Assembly: GCA_030431755.1 (NCBI GenBank)
Contig: JAUIIK010000038.1
Span: 1 to 39,467 of the forward strand
Direction: 5' to 3'
Source: Chloroflexia bacterium
Lineage (GTDB): Bacteria > Chloroflexota > Chloroflexia > Thermomicrobiales > CFX8
Length of the DNA stretch: 39,467 nucleotides
Made by a program: the position numbers and the translations under genes. The first letter of the stretch is position 1; every line of letters starts with the position of its first letter. Of this stretch, positions 16,347 to 23,421 are shown in pieces. The notes under the pieces are model-generated. The model was given only the letters and a program-made list of their open reading frames with translations, had not been told where the DNA came from and ran no database searches.

Positions 16347-16826
16347 ATGTCAAAGCGTGCTACAGCCGGGCTATCCGCGCCGGTGTTGTTGCTGCTCCTC
16401 GCCTTCGGACTCTTCGTCCTGGCGATGCGGATGAAGTATGCGCCAGTGCAGGATCGCCTGCGGCGCTTCACCAGGGATTACGGCAACCCGCGCATGATCG
16501 AGAAAGCGGGCCAGCCCGGCGAGACCCTTGCCATCGTCCGGCATGTCGGCCGCTCCTCCGGCACACCGTACGAATCTCCGGTTGAGACGGCTGAGACGGA
16601 AGATGGCTTCGTGACTGCGTTGCCCTACGGTACCCGTCCCGACTGGTTGCAGAATGTCCTGGCCGCCGGTTCGGCCGTCGTCGTGCGCGATGACGCCGAG
16701 CAAACGGTCACCCATCCGGAGCTCATCTCGGCCGATGAAGGAAACCCCTATTTCCCGACCCAGACACAATTCATCCATCGCCTCTTCGGGGTCAACGACT
16801 TCCTGCGTCTCTATCGGGTCAGCTGA
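16347..16826 (+). CDS. deazaflavin (F420)-dependent nitroreductase-family protein
   Basis: Small split-barrel protein of the Ddn-like nitroreductase/quinone reductase family, which uses reduced coenzyme F420. Start ATG 16347 (GAGGGA 5 bases upstream). An N-terminal hydrophobic segment (about residues 10-28, APVLLLLLAFGLFVLAM) suggests membrane association. The barrel core shows IVRHVGRSSGTPYESPV, the family hallmark (hxGRxSGxxxxxPV), then DGFVTALPYGTRPDWLQNVLAAG. Length 159 aa is typical. F420 use is inferred from the family. Divergent from the dehydrogenase gene. Confidence 0.82.
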   Translation: MSKRATAGLSAPVLLLLLAFGLFVLAMRMKYAPVQDRLRRFTRDYGNPRMIEKAGQPGETLAIVRHVGRSSGTPYESPVETAETEDGFVTALPYGTRPDWLQNVLAAGSAVVVRDDAEQTVTHPELISADEGNPYFPTQTQFIHRLFGVNDFLRLYRVS

Positions 16827-16835
16827 GGGTAGACG

Positions 16836-17393
16836 TCATCGCTGGTTGATGTGCTGGTCCCACCAGTAGCGCAGTGGGTGGTTTTGTGGAGGCACGTAGC
16901 GGCCGCGTTCACGTAGATCAACGAGGGCACGGCGGATCTCTGACTCGCCTGGGTCAGCCGTCATCGCCCAGGTTCTGAGGACTTCGAGCGTTGACGTAAT
17001 TTTGATGCCGTGCGCGGCGGCGATGCGCGAGGCCTTGCGGTCGTCGGTTACGATGTTATGCCCGCGATGCAGCGCAATCGCGAGCGTCATCGATTCACCG
17101 TCGCCAAGATCCGCCGCGAAGCGCACGAATGCATCAAGCTCTTCGTCGTTCGCGGCGTCCTCCACCCGCAGATGTCCGGTGTCGATCAGGCCGTCAAGAA
17201 CGATGGCCTCACGTTCGTTTGCGTCGTCTGCTGTCCCGCCTTTGCGAACGAAGTGAGCTTCCGCGACGACAACATCCACAATGCTGAAGCCATTGCAGGC
17301 AGCGGCCAGCTCCTCGAACCGGCGGCTTGCCGCGAAGTTGATGACCACGCACGCATCCAGTAACAGCGGGCTCAGCGCGTCCGATTCCGGCAC
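16836..17393 (-). CDS. PIN-domain protein, probable toxin-like ribonuclease
   Basis: Predicted metal-dependent RNase of the PIN fold. Acidic residues expected at the active site are visible: Asp13 (LLLDACVVINF), Glu45 (VVAEAHF), Asp98 and Glu100 (LGDGESM), and Asp117/Asp118 (IVTDDRKA). The GTG start shares one base with the stop codon of the upstream XRE-ImmA/IrrE gene (TAGTG), with GGGAG close by, indicating tight co-translation. Length (185 aa) is longer than VapC toxins (about 130); the ~50-residue C-terminal tail (TADPGESEIRRALVDLRERGRYVPP...) is extra. The pairing suggests a toxin-antitoxin or related regulatory unit. Confidence 0.83.
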   Translation of the reverse strand: MPESDALSPLLLDACVVINFAASRRFEELAAACNGFSIVDVVVAEAHFVRKGGTADDANEREAIVLDGLIDTGHLRVEDAANDEELDAFVRFAADLGDGESMTLAIALHRGHNIVTDDRKASRIAAAHGIKITSTLEVLRTWAMTADPGESEIRRALVDLRERGRYVPPQNHPLRYWWDQHINQR

Positions 17394-18637
17394 TAGCTCC
17401 CGGCCACCAGCGAGGTATTGAGGTCGAGCGCCGTCTGTTGCCAGGTGCTGTCCGCTTCGTCCTGATAGATCGTTGTGCCGGCGAAGTACTCCAGCACGGT
17501 CTCACGCGCGCCAACGATGTCGGTTTGCATGATCGCGGCAAACTGGCCCTCGGATAACTGGCCTGATTCATAGGCCCGAATTGCCAGCGTTTCGTATCTC
17601 AGTGGCACGGTGTTGCGTTCGGGCTGTAGTGAGGAGAGGCCCAGGAGCCCGCGTGCTTCACCCGGGCGGAAGCCCTCGGCGGCGAGGCGTTCCCAGGCGC
17701 CGGGCGGAATGAGCCGGAGGGTTTCGAGCCGGTGCATCATGGCCTGGAATGAGACGCGGTAGCGGTGGCTCAGGATGACAACATCCCCGGCGGTTGGCGG
17801 TTCATCACCTTTGGCACGACGTTGTTCGTGAAAGTGCCGGACGATCCCGCTCGTAGGCATCAAGAAATGCTGCGCGAACGCGTCGGCGAAGCGCTCAGAC
17901 GATGGTTTGCGCTCGTATTGGTAATAGATTGCGATTTCGGCTCGGTGGCGCTCCGTGAGGAAGTGCGCGTATTCGTGACATGCGGACCAACGCCGGCGCA
18001 CCTCGGGCTGTTCGCCGTTTACGGCGATGCAACCGCCGAGCGACTGGGTGAACGCAAACAACCCCGCAAGGCGTTTGGTCTTGAACGGCGGCGCAAAGAT
18101 CCGCAAACCGACGTCGAATTCGAGCGTGTCCCACAGGTTGACGATTGGTCCGTCGCCGAGTCGCAAACGGTTGCGCTCGGCCTCCGCGACCTCCTCCGCT
18201 GCCCGATCGATGTCGAGGCCGTGGATGTCGTATTCCTCTGGATACCGGCGCAGGAGCGGCTCATCGGTTAGCGCTTCGAGCTCACGATAGTTCTGGCAGA
18301 GCCGTTCAAAGAGGGCGATGTCATGCCGGAGATCATCGTCTTCGGTCGTGCCCGGCGGCCGCCGCGCGGCTCGGAACTGGACCGCGAAGCTTTCGACGTC
18401 AGTCTCCGCCGAAGGGCGTACGAGGTCGTGAACGGTTCGTCCATAGAGTCTGGCCAATTGCACGATCTCGTTGCTGCGTGCCTGGCGCTGGCCGGCTTCG
18501 ATGGCAGTGAGTGTCGTTCGGGCTACGCCGATAGCATCGGCGGCCTGCTGCTGAGTGAAGCCCGCCGCAGCCCTGAACCGTGCCAGACGTTCCGCGAGCA
18601 GCGTTGGATCGATAGTCACGGGATTTTCTGCCGTCAT
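17393..18637 (-). CDS. XRE HTH + ImmA/IrrE-family metallopeptidase fusion
   Basis: Two-domain regulator-protease. ATG 18637 has GAGGAG at 6 bases. Residues about 10-70 form an XRE/Cro helix-turn-helix (LAERLARFRAAAGFTQQQAADAIGVARTTLTAIEAGQR). Residues about 165-290 form an ImmA/IrrE (DUF955, COG2856) zinc peptidase with HEYAH at 221-225 (HExxH) and the downstream helix ERFADAFAQHFLMP, whose acidic residue usually gives the third ligand. The C-terminal ~130 residues are uncharacterised. Relatives cleave repressors or regulate stress genes (ImmA of ICEBs1, IrrE of Deinococcus). The fused peptidase with a coupled PIN gene resembles antitoxin-protease/toxin pairs. Length 414 aa. Confidence 0.9.
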   Translation of the reverse strand: MTAENPVTIDPTLLAERLARFRAAAGFTQQQAADAIGVARTTLTAIEAGQRQARSNEIVQLARLYGRTVHDLVRPSAETDVESFAVQFRAARRPPGTTEDDDLRHDIALFERLCQNYRELEALTDEPLLRRYPEEYDIHGLDIDRAAEEVAEAERNRLRLGDGPIVNLWDTLEFDVGLRIFAPPFKTKRLAGLFAFTQSLGGCIAVNGEQPEVRRRWSACHEYAHFLTERHRAEIAIYYQYERKPSSERFADAFAQHFLMPTSGIVRHFHEQRRAKGDEPPTAGDVVILSHRYRVSFQAMMHRLETLRLIPPGAWERLAAEGFRPGEARGLLGLSSLQPERNTVPLRYETLAIRAYESGQLSEGQFAAIMQTDIVGARETVLEYFAGTTIYQDEADSTWQQTALDLNTSLVAGS

Positions 18638-18748
18638 GGCGACTCCTCGCCCACTGTCCAGGTGCTGACACAACGGGCATGCAGAAGCGATTATACCTTG
18701 AAAATGTCAGCCTGCCGGGCTCCGGCCGTTGTCGTGAGCGGCTATGGT

Positions 18749-19243
18749 CTACAGCGGTTTGCGGCCCTGGAAGCCGTCGTCGATGTGGTGCCAGTAGAGG
18801 ATGTCGGGCTCTTCGATCAACCAGCAGAGGTAGACCGTGTGACCATCGCGGCTGGAGGGGAAGTCGACGAGACCCATGTCGATGTCTTTGACCAACACAC
18901 CGGCGTCGCCGATGGCGTTGAGGCGCTTGCGGATCTCGCCGAGTTGCCTGTGGATGCGGTCTTCGAGGTTGGCCGCCTCTGCTGCATGCCCGTTGCCGCG
19001 CATCGCTGGCGTCAGCTCGCGCAACTGCCGGCGGAGTCGGTCAAGCGCCTGCTTCTCGGCCTGGAGCTCGCGGACGGCCTCGCGCACCGCGGGCATCATC
19101 TCCCGCGCTTCCTCAAGCGAGAAGAGGCGTGGATCGCCTTGCTGACCGTCGATGGGCGTCCTCCCGCTCCCCGATGCCGCCGGGCTACCTAGAGATCGAT
19201 CGACGCGCCGCTGACCGGGCTGGCGTCGCCGTGCTCGACCCAA
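18749..19243 (-). CDS. DUF2203 family protein (5' end uncertain)
   Basis: Conserved protein of unknown function. It shows the DUF2203 pattern: an N-terminal RLFSLEEAREMMPAVREAVREL helix start, a long charged coiled-coil region (QAEKQALDRLRRQLREL...), and the diagnostic C-terminus GLVDFPSSRDGHTVYLCWLIEEPDILYWHHIDDGFQGRKPL. The outer limit given is a TTG at 19243 that overlaps the upstream deacetylase gene by 55 bases and has no ribosome-binding site. No ATG, GTG or TTG lies between it and the family core. An ATC at 19150, preceded by GGGAGG, would give a 133-residue protein of the usual family size and may be the real start. Confidence 0.8.
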   Translation of the reverse strand: MGRARRRQPGQRRVDRSLGSPAASGSGRTPIDGQQGDPRLFSLEEAREMMPAVREAVRELQAEKQALDRLRRQLRELTPAMRGNGHAAEAANLEDRIHRQLGEIRKRLNAIGDAGVLVKDIDMGLVDFPSSRDGHTVYLCWLIEEPDILYWHHIDDGFQGRKPL

Positions 19244-20028
19244 TAGTCGGCGACTTCTTCACCAGTCGCCCACCAGACGTCAGGGAAGCTGTTGATGTAG
19301 TCGATCAAGCGGCTGAGCATCTGGACGCGGCCCGGCCGGCCAATGATCTGCGGGTGCATCGTCAGGTTGAAGAGCCCGCCGTACTGGTAGATGCCGCGAA
19401 ACTCCTCGGTCCAGATCTTGAAGACATCGTCGGCGGCGTGGATCGGTTTGCTGTTGCGACCGCCGGGCCCATACAGGAAGAAGGGCGCGTCATCGAGCAA
19501 CCAAGAGACCGGCAGCTCAATGATCCCGGTTTCAGCGTGCTGCCAGGGGATGAAATGGCTCATCAGGTTCGACGAGTACTTGAAGCCGTAATCGTTGAGC
19601 AATGTCAGGGTGTTGTCGGAGAACTCCCAGGCCGGTGAACGGTAGCCGGCCGGGTCCTTCCCGGTGAGCTCGCGCAGGGCGTGCAGGCCCTGTTCGAGGA
19701 CTTCCTGCTCCTCGTCCCGGGTGAGTGCGGTCGGCCATTCATGGAGCCAGCCGTGATGCCCAACCTCGTGACCCCACTCGACGACCGGCACGAGCGACTT
19801 GTGGTGGGCTTCCGCCGTCCAGCCGGGGATGAAGAAGGTCGCCTTGAGATCTTTCTGGCGCAGGAGGTTGAGGATCAGCGGGACGGCAACCCTCGGGCCG
19901 TAAGTGCCCTGGGAGAGCATGCCGACCTGGTCCAGCTGGGTGATGTCGCCGCTCAGCCAGAGCGTCTCACCGTCGACATCGAAGGTCAACATCGCGGCGC
20001 ATTGCGCGCCATTCTTCCAGCGTCCCAC
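19189..20028 (-). CDS. polysaccharide deacetylase (NodB domain), PuuE/HpPgdA-like
   Basis: Metal-dependent deacetylase or related amidohydrolase of carbohydrate esterase family 4. The GTG start (20028) follows GGAGGAG. NodB motifs: TFDVDGE (Asp17, Asp19) near the N-terminus, HEVGHHGWLH (His92-x3-His96 metal pair) at 87-96, YRSPAWEFS (Arg/Pro motif), and TMHPQIIGRPGR near the end (catalytic His). No signal peptide is visible, so it acts in the cytoplasm, like the HpPgdA/PuuE-like branch rather than secreted chitin deacetylases. Substrate unknown. It sits 33 bases after the coproheme decarboxylase stop on the same strand. Confidence 0.9.
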   Translation of the reverse strand: MGRWKNGAQCAAMLTFDVDGETLWLSGDITQLDQVGMLSQGTYGPRVAVPLILNLLRQKDLKATFFIPGWTAEAHHKSLVPVVEWGHEVGHHGWLHEWPTALTRDEEQEVLEQGLHALRELTGKDPAGYRSPAWEFSDNTLTLLNDYGFKYSSNLMSHFIPWQHAETGIIELPVSWLLDDAPFFLYGPGGRNSKPIHAADDVFKIWTEEFRGIYQYGGLFNLTMHPQIIGRPGRVQMLSRLIDYINSFPDVWWATGEEVADYWVEHGDASPVSGASIDL

Positions 20029-20061
20029 GTCGGGCTCCTCCCTGTTGCAACTGCCCCGATC

Positions 20062-20748
20062 TTATCCCAGATCGGCCAGCGCGCCCTCGACGTCCTTGAG
20101 CGTTCCCAGGAAGATCGGTGTGTCCACCGTCGTGTAGGGGCGTGACGCCGCGCTGCGGAGGTATTCGACCATCTTAACCATGTCCTCGAGGTCGTCAGTC
20201 TCCAGCGCGACAACGAACTCGTGGTCGGCGATACCGAAAGAGCTCGTGGTGTTCGTCAGGATATCGGGATACTCGCGGCCCATGATCCCATGCTCGGCCA
20301 TCGCCTTGCGGCGCTCCTCGAAGGGCAGCTGGTACCAATCGTGGGACTTGATGAAGGGGTAGACGCTGAGATAGCGCTTCGGCGGTGTCCCGGCGATGAA
20401 GGCCGGAGCATGGTCGGCGGTGTAGCGCGAGCCGAGCGCGATCCCGAGATAGGCGTAGCGGTTTTCGAGGTACTTCCCGAGTTCGGAGCGGTTGATGTCA
20501 ACCGCCAGCTGCTGCATGGCGTCGAGGTCCTTCGTTACCGTCCAGAGGATCAGGTCGGTGTCGTGCCGCAACCCGACGGTTGAGTACGCGCCACGGAGCG
20601 TGACGCCCGCTTGCTCGCTGCCGCAAAGAATCTCGGCAAGCTCGTTACGCGCCGCGTCGCGGTCATTCTGCGAGAGCTTGCGCCAGTCCCGGTCGAGCCC
20701 GTAGACCCAGAAGTTCGAGTAGATGGTGGGGTTCCGCTGTTCTGTCAC
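20062..20748 (-). CDS. chdC: coproheme decarboxylase (HemQ/ChdC)
   Basis: Final enzyme of the coproporphyrin-dependent heme pathway, decarboxylating coproheme III to heme b; member of the chlorite dismutase superfamily. I use GTG 20748, which opens with TEQRNPTIYSNFWVYGLD; an upstream ATG (20799) would add 17 residues. Key residues: Tyr130 (LSVYPFIKS, the catalytic Tyr of ChdC), Lys134, and His153 (AMAEHGIMGREYPDI, proximal ligand). The C-terminal TTSSFGIADHEFVVALETDD and YTTVDTPIFLG are standard. True chlorite dismutases have a distal Arg instead, so heme synthesis is favoured. It lies near the CtaA-CtaB fusion, forming a heme-supply group. Confidence 0.92.
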   Translation of the reverse strand: MTEQRNPTIYSNFWVYGLDRDWRKLSQNDRDAARNELAEILCGSEQAGVTLRGAYSTVGLRHDTDLILWTVTKDLDAMQQLAVDINRSELGKYLENRYAYLGIALGSRYTADHAPAFIAGTPPKRYLSVYPFIKSHDWYQLPFEERRKAMAEHGIMGREYPDILTNTTSSFGIADHEFVVALETDDLEDMVKMVEYLRSAASRPYTTVDTPIFLGTLKDVEGALADLG

Positions 20749-20891
20749 GATTGCCTGTCTTCTCCCTGTATTCCAACCTGCCGGGGCACGTTCGACCATC
20801 CCGGCAAGTATAGCGAGCCGCTGTCATTGGAGCCGTCTGAAAGCGCCAGCCGGGGGTGCCCAGCCCGCTACGCATGTCTGGAACGCTTGCG

Positions 20892-22664
20892 CTAGCTCCC
20901 GACGATGGCGTCGAGGACCATCACCGCCAGCAACAGCGCCAGATAGTAGTTGGAGTACTTGAAGAGCCTCCAGGCCAGCCGGTTGCTGTCTTCGCGATAC
21001 ATCTGGGCCGCGTAGCCGAGGAAGACCGCGCCGAGCACGATCGCCGCCGCCAGGTAGATCCAGCCTAGTGGGCCGACGATCGACAGCAGCAGGGTGATCG
21101 GAATCAGCAGCAGGGCATAGAGGAGGATCGAGCGGCGCGTGTAGCTCTCGCCGTGGCTGACCGGCAGCATCGGAACACCCGCCCGGCGGTAGTCGTTGGC
21201 CTTGAGCAGCGCCAGACTCCAAAAATGTGGCGGCGTCCAGTAGAAGATGATCGCCGCGATCAGCAACGGCGCAACGCTGAGTGAGCCGGTCACGGCCGCC
21301 CAGCCGACGAGTGGCGGGAAGGAACCCGCCGCGCCACCGATGACGATGTTCTGCGGGGTCGCGCGCTTCAGCCAGATCGTGTAGACGATGACGTAGAAGA
21401 GATTGCCGCCGACGGCCAGCAGCGCCGCCAACGGATTTACGAAGGTCGTCAGAACCAGCACCGACGCGACGCTCAGGAGCAGCGCGAAGTTGCGCACCTG
21501 GGCCGGCGTGAGCGACCCGGTCGGGATCGGCCGCTTGCGGGTACGAGCCATCAGCTGGTCGATATCACGGTCGATGTAGCAGTTGAGGGCGCTTGCGCCG
21601 CCGGAGGCCAGCGCGCCGCCGAGCAGGGTCCAGCCGACGAGCGCCCAGCCGGGCCAGCCGGCGGCCGCGACGAGCATCGCGCCGAAGGTCGTCGTCAGCA
21701 GCAGCGTCATGATTGTCGGTTTGGTGACGCGGAAATAGTCGCGCGCGATGAGCTTGTGCTGTCCGGTGTCGACGCTTGCGCCGGTCGCGCCCAGGCCCGC
21801 CTCAAGCGCTCCGGCGTTGGCGTAGATCACGATACCGGTCAGGCAGATGCCGGAGAACATCGCCAGCACCAGCGCCGCCGCGCCCATCTCGGCGGGGTAG
21901 GGTGTCAGGCCGTGCGCCGCCAGAACGCCGAAAGCCGCCAGCAATGCCAGCCCACCGGTCCCGGCTAGTTTCCGGGCTAGCAATGGGGTCCCGGATGAAA
22001 AGCGGACATGCAGCGCCAGCCCGGTCGTTAGGCCGATGGCCAGCAGCAGTGAAGGGAAGATGATGCCGGCTGCCCCGAACGGACTGCCGATGCCGCCGGT
22101 CTCGATCTGCCCGACGAAGGCGGCGGCAACGATCAGGGTCAGCCCAAGCGCCGCGGCAGCGCCGCCGGCCAGCGACACGACGGTTTCCGGCACAGCTGCC
22201 CGTTCGACTGGCGCGAGAAGCAGCGCCGCCGTCAGCAGGCCAATGGTGATCGACAGCGCCAGAGCCAGGTGGATGGCGCTGGCCCAGCCGGGGAAGTCAA
22301 AGGCGACGCCGAGGCCGCCGAGCACCGACTGTGCCAGGACGAGCGTGAAGACACCGGCGGCCAGGCGCACCAGCCAGGTCATCGAGCGCAGGCGCGCGTA
22401 GCTCAACGCGGCCAATCCGCCCGTGGCCAGGATCAGCGCCAGCCCACCGAGCCGGTGGCTGATGTTGAGCATGCTCAAGCCGGTCGACTGGTTGGTGCAG
22501 ATCGGCCAGCCCTCGCAGGCCGAGGTACCGTCCGCCGCCGCTAAGACGGTCCCGAGCGCCAGCAGCATCACCGTGCCGGCAAGCGTCGCAACCGACAGCG
22601 TGCGGGCGCGTTCGAGCGCGACCGACTCGACGGCGTCAATGTGCCTGATAGCTTCGTTTCTCAC
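20892..22664 (-). CDS. ctaB: heme A synthase-like (CtaA) / protoheme IX farnesyltransferase (CtaB) fusion
   Basis: Polytopic membrane protein with two units. Residues about 20-290 resemble CtaA/Cox15: Cys50 and Cys56 (ACEGWPIC), SHRLGG with His70, IHLALAL with His132. The second half of this unit has only scattered His (219, 251) and the final HxxxA position reads AEMGAAA, so the second heme-ligand pair looks degraded; the catalytic Glu three residues before His70 is Asn67. Residues about 303-590 are a complete UbiA-family heme O synthase: NCYIDRDID (361-369), YTIWLKRATPQNIVIGG (428-444) and DYRRAGVPMLP (491-501). CtaB farnesylates heme b to heme O for the cytochrome oxidase. CtaA-CtaB fusions are known in Thermus and some Chloroflexota. 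Confidence 0.9.
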   Translation of the reverse strand: MRNEAIRHIDAVESVALERARTLSVATLAGTVMLLALGTVLAAADGTSACEGWPICTNQSTGLSMLNISHRLGGLALILATGGLAALSYARLRSMTWLVRLAAGVFTLVLAQSVLGGLGVAFDFPGWASAIHLALALSITIGLLTAALLLAPVERAAVPETVVSLAGGAAAALGLTLIVAAAFVGQIETGGIGSPFGAAGIIFPSLLLAIGLTTGLALHVRFSSGTPLLARKLAGTGGLALLAAFGVLAAHGLTPYPAEMGAAALVLAMFSGICLTGIVIYANAGALEAGLGATGASVDTGQHKLIARDYFRVTKPTIMTLLLTTTFGAMLVAAAGWPGWALVGWTLLGGALASGGASALNCYIDRDIDQLMARTRKRPIPTGSLTPAQVRNFALLLSVASVLVLTTFVNPLAALLAVGGNLFYVIVYTIWLKRATPQNIVIGGAAGSFPPLVGWAAVTGSLSVAPLLIAAIIFYWTPPHFWSLALLKANDYRRAGVPMLPVSHGESYTRRSILLYALLLIPITLLLSIVGPLGWIYLAAAIVLGAVFLGYAAQMYREDSNRLAWRLFKYSNYYLALLLAVMVLDAIVGS

Positions 22665-22804
22665 GTTGTTGAACCGCCCCCGGTTGGGTCTCCTAGAAAC
22701 TCCCGGCTGGAATTGTAGTGCGGCGTGCGGCCAGCGTCACGCGGTGGCCGAAAAAACCACCCGAAATGATGTCTCGGAGTCACTGGAAATGGTAAGATTG
22801 ATGA

Positions 22805-22816
22805 GAACATTTGTTC
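22805..22816 (+). promoter_or_regulatory. LexA/DinR-like operator
   Basis: GAAC-ATTT-GTTC is a perfect match to the GAAC-N4-GTTC SOS box known for LexA (DinR) of Firmicutes and actinobacteria. It lies 34 bases before the ATG of the SWIM protein and overlaps the likely promoter region. Binding by this organism's LexA is inference; the local consensus is not known to me. Confidence 0.5.
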
Positions 22817-22850
22817 GCTACAGATAGTCATAAAACGAGGAGATGCTGCC

Positions 22851-23153
22851 ATGCGGCACTTCACCAAACCACTGACCGCGCGGCTCTATGAAGCCCGCGC
22901 CCGAGCCTACGATCGCGGCGTTCGAGTCTACGAAGTCGAACCGCGCCGCTGCTACTGGACGCGCTCGCAGAGCGGTCACGGAATCTACCATGTCACCCGC
23001 TCTGTCGAAGGCTGGGAGTGCGAGTGCGACGGCTACTACTACACCGGCATGTGCAAGCACATCGCCCAGGTCGAGCGCCGCTCCGAACGCGAGGGCTGGC
23101 GTTTCGGCAAGGTCGCCAGCATCATGCGCGAGGAAGCCCTCGCGGCGGCGTAG
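22851..23153 (+). CDS. small stand-alone SWIM zinc-finger protein
   Basis: A 100-residue protein with GAGGAG 10 bases before its ATG. The C-terminal half carries a SWIM motif (CxCx(n)CxH): Cys57, Cys59, Cys68 and His70 in CECDGYYYTGMCKH, preceded by YHVTRSVEGW, the usual strand. The basic, aromatic N-terminal half (RLYEARARAYDRGVRVYEVEPRRCYW) has no family I recognise. SWIM domains bind nucleic acid or partner proteins, often in SNF2 helicases and transposases; here nothing else is attached. The LexA-like box upstream suggests a DNA-damage link. Divergent from the CtaA-CtaB gene; a repeat block separates it from the first M55 gene. Confidence 0.83.
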   Translation: MRHFTKPLTARLYEARARAYDRGVRVYEVEPRRCYWTRSQSGHGIYHVTRSVEGWECECDGYYYTGMCKHIAQVERRSEREGWRFGKVASIMREEALAAA

Positions 23154-23184
23154 GGGCGAGGTTGTAGGTTGTAGTGGGCAGCCG

Positions 23185-23321
23185 CCCTCACCCCCGGCCC
23201 CTCTCCCACTGCTCCGCTGCGCTTCGCGGGGAGAGGGGAGTGAAGCAGAAGCCCATCGCGCCCGACATTATGATCGGTTCCCCTTCTCCCAGGCCTGGGA
23301 GAAGGGGTTAGAGGATGAGGG
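23185..23321. repeat. compound palindromic repeat with a 28-bp perfect palindrome
   Basis: Outer ends CCCTCA (23185-23190) and TGAGGG (23316-23321) enclose two hairpins. The first is CCCCTCTCCC (23198-23207) with GGGAGAGGGG (23229-23238). The second is a perfect 28-base palindrome at 23280-23307 (CCCCTTCTCCCAGG and its complement). This is the CCCTCACCCC...CCTCTCCC type of intergenic repeat found in many bacteria. It sits between the SWIM and M55 genes and holds no gene. Confidence 0.8.
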
Positions 23322-23421
23322 CCGCTTCACCTCTGCTATCCCCTATGACCAATCCCCCATAACCTTCCCCCGTCCCTCTACAATGCTCCATCAAGATCGA
23401 CCGATGGATGGGGTAGTGCCT

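Noticed and set aside
16836-18637. Prophage or conjugative element suggested by the ImmA/IrrE gene
   Set aside because: No integrase, excisionase, structural or transfer genes flank it, and composition looks like its neighbours.
23185-23321. Possible CRISPR or tandem-repeat array
   Set aside because: The repeats are inverted, not direct, and there are no regularly spaced units; no cas genes are present.
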